Below the pieces are notes generated by a model. That model was not told the DNA's origin, ran no database searches, and saw nothing but the letters and a program-made list of their open reading frames with translations. From Chryseobacterium edaphi (GTDB taxonomy: Bacteria; Bacteroidota; Bacteroidia; Flavobacteriales; Weeksellaceae), in the NCBI RefSeq assembly GCF_025628985.1, contig NZ_JAOTEM010000002.1:186001-250000 (forward strand): a stretch of DNA of 64,000 nt, written 5' to 3'. The position numbers and the translations under genes were made by a program. The first letter of the stretch is position 1. Every line of letters begins with the position of its first letter. This document shows, one piece after another, positions 1 to 7,672 of this stretch.

Positions 1-75
1 GTACAAAATTTCACGAGAGCATTCAAGAAAAAATTTGGAGTTTCCCCTGAAAAGCTTAGAACGAGCTCATTTTAA
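1..75 (+). CDS. AraC-family transcriptional regulator, C-terminal fragment
   Basis: Only the last 24 codons lie in the window, in frame 1, ending in TAA. The residues FTRAFKKKFGVSPEKLR match the end of the second helix-turn-helix of AraC/XylS regulators, where the pattern FxRxFKxxFGxSPxxyR is the family signature. The sensor domain is upstream of the window, so nothing can be said about the inducer. A hairpin terminator follows directly. Confidence 0.8.
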   Translation, partial: VQNFTRAFKKKFGVSPEKLRTSSF

Positions 76-82
76 AAACAGA

Positions 83-110
83 AAAACCACCGATAAATCA
101 GTGGTTTTAT
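83..110 (+). terminator. Intrinsic terminator after the AraC gene
   Basis: AAAACCAC at 83-90 pairs with GTGGTTTT at 101-108, followed by a short T/A run. It lies 8 bases after the AraC stop codon. Confidence 0.6.
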
Positions 111-172
111 ATATGTTGTTTTGCTATGATATCACTTTCTCGGAATTCATGTGAGAAAGCGATGACATTCAA

Positions 173-463
173 TTAATGATGTCCGTGGTCGTTTCCGTGG
201 CTATCATGTAAGAAAGGACCGTGACCTTTAGGCTGGTTGAAGATTACTTCAACACCTTCCTGCTCGGTAATTAGTTTTCTTCTGATGTCTTCAGGATCGA
301 AAGGTTTTACCTTACCGAAATACTCCTTCAAACCTTCTGTTAACCACAATGGGATAACGAAACCGAAAAACATAAAAATACACCAGAATCCTACTAGGAA
401 CATTGTAACAAAATAGATTGTCCAAAGGAACTGATAAAATGGCCAAAATGCTGATAACATCAT
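173..463 (-). CDS. Small membrane protein with histidine-rich tail, unknown function
   Basis: A 96-residue protein that I cannot assign to a named family. Residues about 5-42 are strongly hydrophobic and aromatic, enough for one long or two short membrane segments. A charged region follows and the tail is histidine-rich (HGNDHGHH), which could bind metal. A TAnnTTTG-type promoter lies 20 bases upstream of the ATG on the minus strand (483-490), so it is probably transcribed alone. The open frame, start context and promoter make it likely to be real. Confidence 0.65.
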   Translation of the reverse strand: MMLSAFWPFYQFLWTIYFVTMFLVGFWCIFMFFGFVIPLWLTEGLKEYFGKVKPFDPEDIRRKLITEQEGVEVIFNQPKGHGPFLHDSHGNDHGHH

Positions 464-482
464 CTTTCTTATAGATTTTAGG

Positions 483-490
483 CAAAAATA
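483..490 (-). promoter_or_regulatory. Bacteroidota -7 promoter element
   Basis: On the minus strand this reads TATTTTTG, matching TAnnTTTG, 20 bases before the ATG of the small membrane protein. No clear TTG at -33 was found. Confidence 0.45.
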
Positions 491-567
491 GGACTTTTTT
501 CTTTTTCATCAAAAGATATAGAACCTAAATTTTGCAATTTGTTTTTATTTTAAACTACATACAGACG

Positions 568-595
568 TTAGATATTAGATTTTAGATCCTAGATT
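568..595. repeat. Four tandem 7-bp repeats
   Basis: Four consecutive 7-mers of the form TTAGATN (the last starts with C) lie between the fumarase stop and the small membrane protein gene. This is simple-sequence DNA with no evident function. Confidence 0.5.
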
Positions 596-635
596 TACAA
601 TTGTAACGCTAAATTTTAATGAAATATCCTTAACC

Positions 636-2243
636 TTAATGAGCAAGATTCGCAAAGAAATCATTTCCTTTATCATCTGTAATGATGAATGCAGGGAAAT
701 CTTTGACCTCAATCTTTCTTACTGCTTCCATTCCTAATTCCGGGAAATCTACCACCTCAACAGATAAAATATTGTCTTTTGCTAAAATTGCAGCCGGTCC
801 ACCGATCGAACCGATGTAGAAACCACCGTATTTGTTACAAGCGTTGGTAACATCAGCTGTTCTGTTTCCTTTTGCCAACATTACCATACTTCCGCCGTGA
901 CTTTGGAATTCATCTACATAAACATCCATTCTTCCTGCAGTTGTAGGTCCGAAACTTCCTGAAGCCATTCCTTCCGGAGTTTTTGCAGGTCCTGCGTAAT
1001 AAATCGGGTGATTCTTGAAATATTCAGGCATTGGCTGTCCGGAATCTAATAATTCTTTAATTTTTGCGTGAGCGATATCTCTTGCAACGATTAAAGTTCC
1101 GTTTAATTTTAATCTTGTTTTGATTGGATATTTTGAAAGTTCAGCCAAAATTTCCGGCATTGGTTTATTTAAATCAATCTCAACCGCCTCTTCCAAATGT
1201 GGTGGCGTTGCAGGTAAAAATCTTTTCGGATCTTGTTCCAATTGCTCCAGAAAAATTCCGTCTTTCGTGATTTTCCCTTTAATATTTCTGTCAGCTGAAC
1301 AAGAAACTCCCATTCCAACCGGACAAGAAGCTGCGTGACGTGGAAGTCTGATTACTCGAACATCGTGAGTCAAATATTTTCCGCCAAACTGAGCACCAAT
1401 CGCACTTTCCTGGCAGATTTTCTGAACTTTTGCTTCCCATTCCAGATCTCTGAAAGCCTGTCCAGCTTCATTTCCTTCTGTCGGAAGATTGTCATAATAT
1501 TTTGCAGAAGCTTTTTTCACAGCAGCTAAATTCGCTTCAGCAGAAGTTCCACCGATGACCAAAGCTAAGTGATAAGGCGGACAGGCCGCTGTTCCCAAGT
1601 CTGAAATTCTCTCCTTAACAAAAGCCTCCAAAGATTTTTCGTTCAGTAAAGACTTCGTTTTCTGATAAAGGAAAGTTTTATTGGCAGAACCTCCACCTTT
1701 CGTCAAGAATAAAAATTCGTAATAATTTCCTTTTTTAGCATAAATATCAATTTGCGCAGGAAGATTTGAACCAGAATTTTTCTCATCAAACATCGTTAAA
1801 GGAACGACCTGAGAATATCTTAAATTTCTTTTTTGGTAAGTATTGTAGATTCCTTTGCTTAAATATTCCCCGTCTTCAACTCCTGTGTAAACATTTTCTC
1901 CTTTTTTACCCATCACAATCGCCGTTCCTGTATCTTGGCAAGAAGGCAAAGCTCCCTCAACCGCTACAGCAGCATTTTGTAATAAATTATAAGCAACAAA
2001 TCTGTCGTTATCGGTTGCTTCAGGATCATCAATAATTCTTTTCAGACTAGCTAAGTGCGAAGAACGAAGCATAAAAGAAACATCTGCCATTGCTTCTTCA
2101 GCCAATAATTCCAAACCTTTTGGGTCGATCGTTAAAATTTCTCTTTCGCCATGTTGCTCAACTTTCACATAGTCTGAAGTCAATTTTTTATAAACCGTAT
2201 CATCTTTCAAAATTGGATACGGATCCTGATATTTAAAATCCAT
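636..2243 (-). CDS. Fumarate hydratase, class I (iron-sulfur)
   Basis: Converts fumarate to L-malate in the TCA cycle with an oxygen-labile [4Fe-4S] cluster. At 535 residues it has the fused alpha plus beta architecture of FumA/FumB-type enzymes. C102 (in PSCQDTG), C221 (in TAACPPYH) and C315 (in GVSCSADR) align with the three cluster cysteines of E. coli FumA (105, 224, 318) with a constant offset of three. The C-terminal part carries the swivelling domain with [10 protein letters not shown] good TTTG-N23-TATTTTTG promoter lies upstream (2262-2296). It is divergent from a class II fumarase that needs no cluster. The FumA/FumB distinction is not meaningful here, so no symbol is given. Confidence 0.95.
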   Translation of the reverse strand: MDFKYQDPYPILKDDTVYKKLTSDYVKVEQHGEREILTIDPKGLELLAEEAMADVSFMLRSSHLASLKRIIDDPEATDNDRFVAYNLLQNAAVAVEGALPSCQDTGTAIVMGKKGENVYTGVEDGEYLSKGIYNTYQKRNLRYSQVVPLTMFDEKNSGSNLPAQIDIYAKKGNYYEFLFLTKGGGSANKTFLYQKTKSLLNEKSLEAFVKERISDLGTAACPPYHLALVIGGTSAEANLAAVKKASAKYYDNLPTEGNEAGQAFRDLEWEAKVQKICQESAIGAQFGGKYLTHDVRVIRLPRHAASCPVGMGVSCSADRNIKGKITKDGIFLEQLEQDPKRFLPATPPHLEEAVEIDLNKPMPEILAELSKYPIKTRLKLNGTLIVARDIAHAKIKELLDSGQPMPEYFKNHPIYYAGPAKTPEGMASGSFGPTTAGRMDVYVDEFQSHGGSMVMLAKGNRTADVTNACNKYGGFYIGSIGGPAAILAKDNILSVEVVDFPELGMEAVRKIEVKDFPAFIITDDKGNDFFANLAH

Positions 2244-2261
2244 TGCTTTCTATTTTCCGTG

Positions 2262-2296
2262 CAAAAATAAAACATCGTGAAAAAAAACATGACCAA
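2262..2296 (-). promoter_or_regulatory. Promoter of the class I fumarase
   Basis: Minus strand: TTTG (2293-2296), 23-base spacer, TATTTTTG (2262-2269), ending 18 bases before the ATG. This fits the Bacteroidota consensus at both elements. Confidence 0.65.
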
Positions 2297-2374
2297 AATC
2301 AACAACTTTACATTGTATTTATAATGATTATAAATTGCGAGGTTTTTACGCAATGTTTAACTTTATAAAAACTT

Positions 2375-2545
2375 TTAAACCACAAAAGTCACAAAAGTTT
2401 TTAATGCTGATTATTTGAGTTTAATAAAATGTGTTATAAAGATCACAACAGTTTTAAAATCTCAGATTTTATTTTGTGAACTTAAAAAATTCATCATTAC
2501 ATCTTTAAATTAAAGCATTAATCTTTTGTGCCTTTTGTGGTTAAA
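2375..2545. repeat. Long intergenic inverted repeat (CACAAAAG family)
   Basis: Arms at 2375-2397 and 2523-2545 are inverted copies with 21 of 23 bases matching (core ACCACAAAAGTCACAAAAG). Inside them TTAATGCT and AGCATTAA pair again, so the 171-base stretch could form a long imperfect hairpin. It fills most of the 320-base gap between the two fumarase genes. No ORF is seen in it. It resembles a non-autonomous repeat element rather than a terminator, since both flanking genes read away from it. Confidence 0.7.
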
Positions 2546-2563
2546 CTAAACATTTCAATCACA

Positions 2564-3958
2564 ATGAATTACAGAATAGAAAAAGACACCATGGGTGAGG
2601 TGCAGGTTCCTGCAGACAAGTTTTGGGGCGCACAGACAGAACGTTCAAGAAACAATTTTAAGATCGGTCCGGAAGGTTCAATGCCTCACGAAATCATCGA
2701 AGCTTTTGCTTATTTGAAAAAAGCAGCAGCATTCACCAACACAGATTTAGGAGTTCTTCCTGCCGAAAAAAGAGATATGATCGCGAAAGTTTGCGAAGAA
2801 ATTCTTGAAGGAAAACTGAACGACCAGTTTCCTTTGGTGATCTGGCAAACCGGTTCCGGAACACAGTCGAATATGAATGTAAATGAGGTGATTGCCAATC
2901 GTTCGCACGTCAATGCAGGAGGAAATCTAGGGGACAAAACGGAAGTTCACCCGAATGATGACGTCAACAAATCTCAGTCTTCAAACGACACTTATCCAAC
3001 AGCAATGCATATCGCAGCGTATAAAAAGGTTGTTGAAACCACAATTCCTGCGATTGAAAAACTGAAAGATACTTTAGCTGAAAAAACAGAAGCGTTTAAA
3101 AATATTGTAAAAATCGGAAGAACACATTTGATGGATGCCACTCCTTTGACTTTAGGACAAGAGTTTTCAGGATATGTTGCTCAATTAAATTATGGAATTA
3201 AAGCTTTAAAAAACACTTTACCCCATCTTTCCGAACTTGCTTTGGGCGGAACAGCAGTTGGAACAGGTTTAAATACTCCTCAAGGATACGATGTAAAAGT
3301 TGCGGAATATATTGCACAATTTACCAACCTTCCTTTTGTGACGGCAGAAAATAAATTTGAAGCTTTGGCTGCTCATGATGCTATAGTTGAATCTCACGGA
3401 GCTTTAAAACAATTGGCTGTTTCTTTATATAAAATTGCTCAGGATGTGAGATTGCTGGCTTCAGGACCCCGTTCAGGAATCGGTGAAATTCACATTCCTG
3501 AAAATGAGCCGGGATCTTCAATCATGCCGGGAAAAGTGAATCCTACGCAAAATGAAGCCTTAACAATGGTTTGCGCTCAGGTTTTAGGAAATGATACGAC
3601 GATTTCTTTTGCGGGAACTCAGGGAAATTATGAACTGAATGTTTTCAAACCGGTAATGGCTTACAATTTCTTACAGTCGGCTCAATTGATTGCTGACGCA
3701 TGTATTTCATTTAATGATCATTGCGCAGTTGGAATTGAACCTAATCACGAGAGAATCAAAGAATTGGTAGACAAATCTTTGATGTTGGTAACCGCGTTGA
3801 ACACTCATATCGGTTATGAAAATGCTGCTAAGATTGCAAAAACTGCCCACAAAAACGGAACGACTTTAAAAGAAGAAGCTATCAATCTTGGTTTTGTAAC
3901 ATCTGAACAATTTGACGAATGGGTGAAGCCTGAAGATATGGTGGGAAGTTTGAAATAA
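2564..3958 (+). CDS. fumC: Fumarate hydratase, class II
   Basis: Heat-stable, metal-independent homotetrameric fumarase acting on the same reaction as the neighbouring class I enzyme. With the start at ATG 2564 the protein has 464 residues, the usual FumC length. An upstream GTG (2528) would add 12 residues lying inside the inverted repeat and is unlikely. The superfamily signature [10 protein letters not shown] is at 317-326 with the catalytic serine at 318, and [10 protein letters not shown] carries H188, both at the E. coli positions. A strong terminator follows 200 bases later, beyond a second repeat element. Confidence 0.96.
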   Translation: MNYRIEKDTMGEVQVPADKFWGAQTERSRNNFKIGPEGSMPHEIIEAFAYLKKAAAFTNTDLGVLPAEKRDMIAKVCEEILEGKLNDQFPLVIWQTGSGTQSNMNVNEVIANRSHVNAGGNLGDKTEVHPNDDVNKSQSSNDTYPTAMHIAAYKKVVETTIPAIEKLKDTLAEKTEAFKNIVKIGRTHLMDATPLTLGQEFSGYVAQLNYGIKALKNTLPHLSELALGGTAVGTGLNTPQGYDVKVAEYIAQFTNLPFVTAENKFEALAAHDAIVESHGALKQLAVSLYKIAQDVRLLASGPRSGIGEIHIPENEPGSSIMPGKVNPTQNEALTMVCAQVLGNDTTISFAGTQGNYELNVFKPVMAYNFLQSAQLIADACISFNDHCAVGIEPNHERIKELVDKSLMLVTALNTHIGYENAAKIAKTAHKNGTTLKEEAINLGFVTSEQFDEWVKPEDMVGSLK

Positions 3959-3995
3959 AATTTTGAAATATCCAGCTGACTTGGCTGACGAAGGA

Positions 3996-4144
3996 ATTAT
4001 TGCCCACAGATCGCACAGATTTTCACAGATTTAGATCTGCTCAATTTGCATAATCTGCGTGTCATGAAAGCGTCAAAGTTTTTATATGTTAACACATTTT
4101 TCATTGAACACATCTGTGAAAATCCGTGAAATCTGTGGGAAATT
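3996..4144. repeat. Intergenic inverted repeat (CACAGATTTCACAGATT family)
   Basis: The left arm 3996-4030 contains CCCACAGATCGCACAGATTT and TTCACAGAT. The right arm 4112-4144 is its near-exact inverse. About 80 bases separate the arms. Related copies lie at 38466-38550 and, as a half copy, at 17697-17722. Confidence 0.75.
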
Positions 4145-4163
4145 AAAATTTAAATAATTGATG

Positions 4164-4200
4164 AAAACTCCGTGGAAATAAATTCTACGGAGTTTTTTTA
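4164..4200 (+). terminator. Intrinsic terminator after fumC
   Basis: AAAACTCCGT (4164-4173) pairs with ACGGAGTTTT (4187-4196) and runs into seven T. Confidence 0.85.
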
Positions 4201-4255
4201 TACTTTAAAAATGCAAAAATCATTACAAGGCATTTTATAGTTTGGAAATTCTGCG

Positions 4256-4507
4256 AAGGCTAAAACAAGCTGTTTGGAAATAAATGCAATTTACTTTTGT
4301 TTAAAAACAATCGTTTTGTAACCAAACACAAAGTAGTTCTGTTTAAAAACAATCTGTTTGTGACTAAATGAAATTCACTTTCGTTTAAAAATAACCATTT
4401 TGTAACCAAACGCACTTTAGTTTTGTTTGAAAACAATCGTTTTGTGACAAAATGCAGTTTACATTGATCTAAGTACGACCGTTTATAAACAAAAACAATT
4501 GACTTTA
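4256..4507. repeat. 42-bp tandem repeat, six degenerate copies
   Basis: Copies start at 4256, 4298, 4340, 4382, 4424 and 4466, each exactly 42 bases. The best conserved units begin TGTTTAAAAACAATCGTTTT and continue GTAACCAAAC. The first and last copies are most diverged. The unit is a multiple of three, and one plus-strand frame reads a recurring FKNNRFVTK-like segment, but stop codons interrupt it and no start is present. The 592-base gap 3959-4550 is otherwise occupied by the inverted repeat, the fumC terminator and the terminator of the next gene. Confidence 0.75.
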
Positions 4508-4524
4508 AATAAAATCAATTGTTT
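4488..4524 (-). terminator. Intrinsic terminator of the OMP operon
   Basis: AAACAATTGA (4493-4502) and TCAATTGTTT (4515-4524) form a perfect 10-bp stem. On the minus strand it is followed by a T-rich run, 27 bases beyond the stop of the OMP gene. Confidence 0.6.
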
Positions 4525-4550
4525 GCTGTTAATATGAAATTCTATGAAAG

Positions 4551-5588
4551 TTATAATCCGATTCCGATTCCGAAAACCAAAGCTTTATCGTTTTGGAAAT
4601 AAGAGTCTTTATAGAAATTGCTGAAATCTTTCTTCACGAAAAGACTGATATTGTCATAAGAAACGGTGAACTGAGCACCATAGACAAAAGGATTTACTTT
4701 GTAGTTTCCTCTGTCTCTGAAATCTTCACGATCACCACTTACAATGTTGTTAGTAGACATTTTTACTCCACCGTACATATTTGCAGCAATTCTGAATCCA
4801 TCAGAATAAGGTCTGTACTGAATGTCCATTCCTGCATTTTTTAGTTTAGAAAAATTATACTGTAATCCCAGAGGAACTATAATATAACCAGTTCTCAGTT
4901 TACTTTTATCCGTATTTCCCTGATAATTTGCTACATAAACATCTGCATTAGAATCTTTGGCAAAAATCATATTGTTATCCAAACGCACTGTTCTCCAAGA
5001 AAATCCGATTCCGGAAATCAAACCCCACGGACTTGTTCTGTTAAACTGATAATTGAATTTTAAACCAAATTCAAGATTATTGGCATAACCTAAGTTTTTA
5101 TCTAAATCATTGTCTGCTTTATCATTCGTCAAAGTCATGATTCCATAAGTGAAATACCCAGTAAAATCTTTTGTCGCACGAAATTTCTTGAGCAACTTCG
5201 CTTTCAATTCTTCATTTGAAGTCACATCAGAATTCAAAAGCGAGTATTTTACCTGCTTCTGAATTACCGTATCAAGATCAAAACCTAAAGCTTCAATTCT
5301 CTGATCGATCTTCTCTGAATAACGGTTGGCAACTTCCGCTTTTTGTTTGTCGAATTCTGTTTTCTCTAAATTTTTAGACTGGAGAATCAGAAGCTCAGCT
5401 TCCATCAGCTTTTTCTCTTCCTGAATGATGGCATCAATCTTCTTTGCATATTCATCCACTTTTTCTTTTACGATCGGGCTTACTTCGGTATTTTCTTTTG
5501 ACTGAAGGTTGAGTTTTAGTCTTTTTTGTGCGTTTACAGAGGTTGCAACAAGGCACAACATTCCTGCGATGATAAATTTCTTAATCAT
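4551..5588 (-). CDS. Predicted outer-membrane beta-barrel protein with N-terminal coiled coil
   Basis: A 345-residue exported protein. Residues 1-20 form a signal peptide (MIKKFIIAG...SVNAQ). Residues about 35-90 are charged and heptad-like (VDEYAKKIDAIIQEEKKLME), suggesting a periplasmic coiled coil. The remainder alternates polar and hydrophobic residues with aromatic girdles and ends in FGIGIGL, as porin-like barrels do. It is the last gene of a three-gene operon after an ECF sigma factor and a membrane-anchored protein, so it is probably a target or a sensor component of that sigma factor. I do not recognise a named family. Confidence 0.7.
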   Translation of the reverse strand: MIKKFIIAGMLCLVATSVNAQKRLKLNLQSKENTEVSPIVKEKVDEYAKKIDAIIQEEKKLMEAELLILQSKNLEKTEFDKQKAEVANRYSEKIDQRIEALGFDLDTVIQKQVKYSLLNSDVTSNEELKAKLLKKFRATKDFTGYFTYGIMTLTNDKADNDLDKNLGYANNLEFGLKFNYQFNRTSPWGLISGIGFSWRTVRLDNNMIFAKDSNADVYVANYQGNTDKSKLRTGYIIVPLGLQYNFSKLKNAGMDIQYRPYSDGFRIAANMYGGVKMSTNNIVSGDREDFRDRGNYKVNPFVYGAQFTVSYDNISLFVKKDFSNFYKDSYFQNDKALVFGIGIGL

Positions 5589-5619
5589 AGTATTATTATT
5601 TTTTTAGTTTAAATTGATT

Positions 5620-6240
5620 TTATTTGGTATTCAGATCGATAGTTGCCACGTTGCTTCCACCTTTTGTTTTTTCGATGACGTCTTTATGTTCTACAGAGAA
5701 AAGTAAAGTCGAAGGATCAACATATCTTTTCTTTTTCACCTGAACTTTTGAAGAATCTGCTTTCGCTAAAATCTTCTCTGTCGGAATCTGACTGAACTGA
5801 GCCGCAATTTCCTTAGAATTTTCTTTGATGATCGGAAGTTCTTTCTTCTCTGAAATGATTTCCGAAGCTTCAGTTTCAGAATTTAAATGAGACGGAACGC
5901 TTTTTATTTCAACATATTTTTCCTGATTTTGCTGAATGATTTCAGGAGAACTTATTTTTTCTGTTTTTACTGGATTTTCTTCCAGAACTTCAGTACTTCT
6001 GGTTTCTGCAACCTGTACATTCGGCTTAGAATTCTGATCAAAAAACAGAACCGCTCCCAAACTTAAAGTCAAAACCAAACAAGCCGCAACCAAAAACCAA
6101 TTAACTTTTTTTGTCTGAGCATCGTTGACAGCCTGAGTCTGAGTTTCAATCTCTGACCAAAGATCTCTTGAAGGAGCAATTTCTCTTTCGTCGATCTGTT
6201 TTTTGATCTGATGTTCGATATTATTTTTAGATGTGTTCAT
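5620..6240 (-). CDS. Probable membrane-anchored anti-sigma-like protein
   Basis: A 206-residue protein with an N-terminal cytosolic segment (about 1-45), one transmembrane helix (about 46-66, WFLVAACLVLTLSLGAVLFF) and a Glu/Lys/Ser-rich periplasmic tail. Its start overlaps the 3' end of the ECF sigma gene by 14 bases, implying translational coupling. Position and topology fit an anti-sigma factor, but the sequence lacks a recognisable zinc-binding ASD motif (HxxxCxxC), so the role is inferred from context. Confidence 0.65.
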   Translation of the reverse strand: MNTSKNNIEHQIKKQIDEREIAPSRDLWSEIETQTQAVNDAQTKKVNWFLVAACLVLTLSLGAVLFFDQNSKPNVQVAETRSTEVLEENPVKTEKISSPEIIQQNQEKYVEIKSVPSHLNSETEASEIISEKKELPIIKENSKEIAAQFSQIPTEKILAKADSSKVQVKKKRYVDPSTLLFSVEHKDVIEKTKGGSNVATIDLNTK

Positions 6241-6787
6241 TTTTCAGTTTCTTTTGTTGTTGAAAGTAGATCTTTCTCAGTTTTTCTTTTGCTCTGAAGA
6301 GTTGTGTTTTGCTTACTGCGGTGGAAATATTCAAAGTATCTGCAATTTCCTGATGCGAATATTCTTCAATCACATATAGGTTAAAAACCATTCTGTAAGC
6401 ATCCGGAAGCTGATCTAAAAGTTCCTGCGCATTAAAATCAAAAGCAATTTGTTCGTCATGAATTTCTTCGAGAACAGAAGCGTGAACATCGTCGAGATAA
6501 AAAACCGTTTTGTGGCTTTTAATAAAATTGAGGCATTCGTTCACCACAATTTTTCTCGCCCAACCTTCAAAATTTCCTTCTCCGCGAAAGCTTTCTATAT
6601 GTTTAAAAATCTTACAAAATGCTTTGATCACGCAATCTTCCGCCTGATAAATGTCGCTGATGTAGCTTTTCGCCACACTCAGGAATTTCTTTACACTCTG
6701 ATCATAAAAGATTTTCTGCGCAGCCGGATCCTGTTTTTTCAAACGGCTCAGCAAATCTTCTTTTTTATTTTTAAACAAAAGCTTCAT
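6227..6787 (-). CDS. RNA polymerase sigma factor, ECF family
   Basis: A 186-residue sigma factor. Region 2 spans about 22-90 (YQAEDCVIKAFCKIFKHIESF, GNFEGWARKIVVNECLNFIK) and region 4 about 125-175 (LPDAYRMVFNLYVIEEYSHQEIADTLNIS, then VSKTQLFRAKEKLR), which recognises the -35 element. There is no region 1.1 or 3, as expected for ECF. It heads the operon with the membrane-anchored protein and the OMP, an arrangement typical of cell-envelope sensing in Bacteroidota. Confidence 0.93.
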   Translation of the reverse strand: MKLLFKNKKEDLLSRLKKQDPAAQKIFYDQSVKKFLSVAKSYISDIYQAEDCVIKAFCKIFKHIESFRGEGNFEGWARKIVVNECLNFIKSHKTVFYLDDVHASVLEEIHDEQIAFDFNAQELLDQLPDAYRMVFNLYVIEEYSHQEIADTLNISTAVSKTQLFRAKEKLRKIYFQQQKKLKNEHI

Positions 6788-6908
6788 GGTTATTCTGTTT
6801 CTACTATAAAGACAATAAAAGGTTGAAAAGGTGACAAAAAATTTTACTTTTCAATAAATAAATTGATAACTGCCTGAAAATGAATATTAAAAATTTGAAT
6901 TTATCTTT

Positions 6909-6946
6909 AAAAAAAATCCACTTCCTGATTTAGAAAATGGATTTTT
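6909..6946 (-). terminator. Terminator of the ABC/DUF5687 operon
   Basis: AAAAATCCA at 6912-6920 pairs with TGGATTTTT at 6938-6946. On the minus strand the hairpin follows the ATPase stop by 9 bases and ends in a T run. The rest of the gap to 6787 shows nothing distinctive. Confidence 0.7.
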
Positions 6947-6954
6947 GATTTTAT

Positions 6955-7668
6955 TTAAACGGGAATATTCACCTGATCGGCAAAATATTGCTCCAGATCT
7001 CTCAATGTTTCAGGATTGGTCTGAATATCTTTTACCTGAATTCCTTTATTGACCACAACAATTCGGTTGCAAACTTCGGTTGTATGCGCCAAATCATGAC
7101 TTGAGATCAGAAATGTAACTCCACTTTGTTTAGATAATTCTTTAATTAAATTTTTAAGCTTGATTTGCGTAGAAGGATCAAGGTTTGCAAAAGGTTCGTC
7201 CAAAATAACGATTTCAGGATTTCCGATAATCGCACCTACAATTCCGACTTTTTTCTGATTTCCTTTGGAAAGATCTCTCACGTATTTCCCCGAATTAACG
7301 ATTTCACCATTAAAAAGATCGTGAAACTGCTTTAGAAATTCATCAACCGAGGCTTTGTTCTGTCCTCTCAATTCTCCGATGAAATAAAAATATTCTTCCG
7401 GCGTTAAATATCCGATCAAAAAAGTATCATCTACGAAAGCGGCAACTTTTGATTTCCAGGCTTCAGATTCGTTGACTTTGATGCCGTCGATGCTCACAAA
7501 ACCTGTTGTCGGCTGAATTAAATCCAACATTAAACTGAAAAGTGTGGTTTTTCCGGCTCCGTTGTTTCCTACTAAACCGAAAGTTTCACCTTTTGGAATT
7601 TCAAGATTTTCGATATTGAGAACGGTTGCATTTCCGTAAGTTTTAGATAAATTATTTATAGTAATCAT
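6955..7668 (-). CDS. ABC transporter ATP-binding protein
   Basis: A 237-residue ABC ATPase of the CcmA/ABC-2 type. Walker A GNNGAGKT is at 34-41, the signature LSKGNQ at 133-138, Walker B EIVILDEP at 152-159 with D-loop ANLD, and the H-loop SSHD near 193. It begins 4 bases after the permease gene and the pair should form one exporter. The cargo cannot be inferred. Confidence 0.93.
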   Translation of the reverse strand: MITINNLSKTYGNATVLNIENLEIPKGETFGLVGNNGAGKTTLFSLMLDLIQPTTGFVSIDGIKVNESEAWKSKVAAFVDDTFLIGYLTPEEYFYFIGELRGQNKASVDEFLKQFHDLFNGEIVNSGKYVRDLSKGNQKKVGIVGAIIGNPEIVILDEPFANLDPSTQIKLKNLIKELSKQSGVTFLISSHDLAHTTEVCNRIVVVNKGIQVKDIQTNPETLRDLEQYFADQVNIPV

Positions 7669-7672
7669 TGTA

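Noticed and set aside
2528..2563. GTG-initiated extension of fumC
   Set aside because: The 12 extra residues lie in the right arm of an inverted repeat and are absent from the family; ATG 2564 gives standard length and active-site numbering.
4256..4507. Regular repeats considered as a CRISPR array
   Set aside because: The repeats are directly contiguous 42-mers without unique spacers, and no cas genes are in the window.
6449..6826. Plus-strand 125-residue frame opposite the ECF sigma gene
   Set aside because: Antisense to a gene with clear sigma-factor motifs; its composition reflects the complementary frame.
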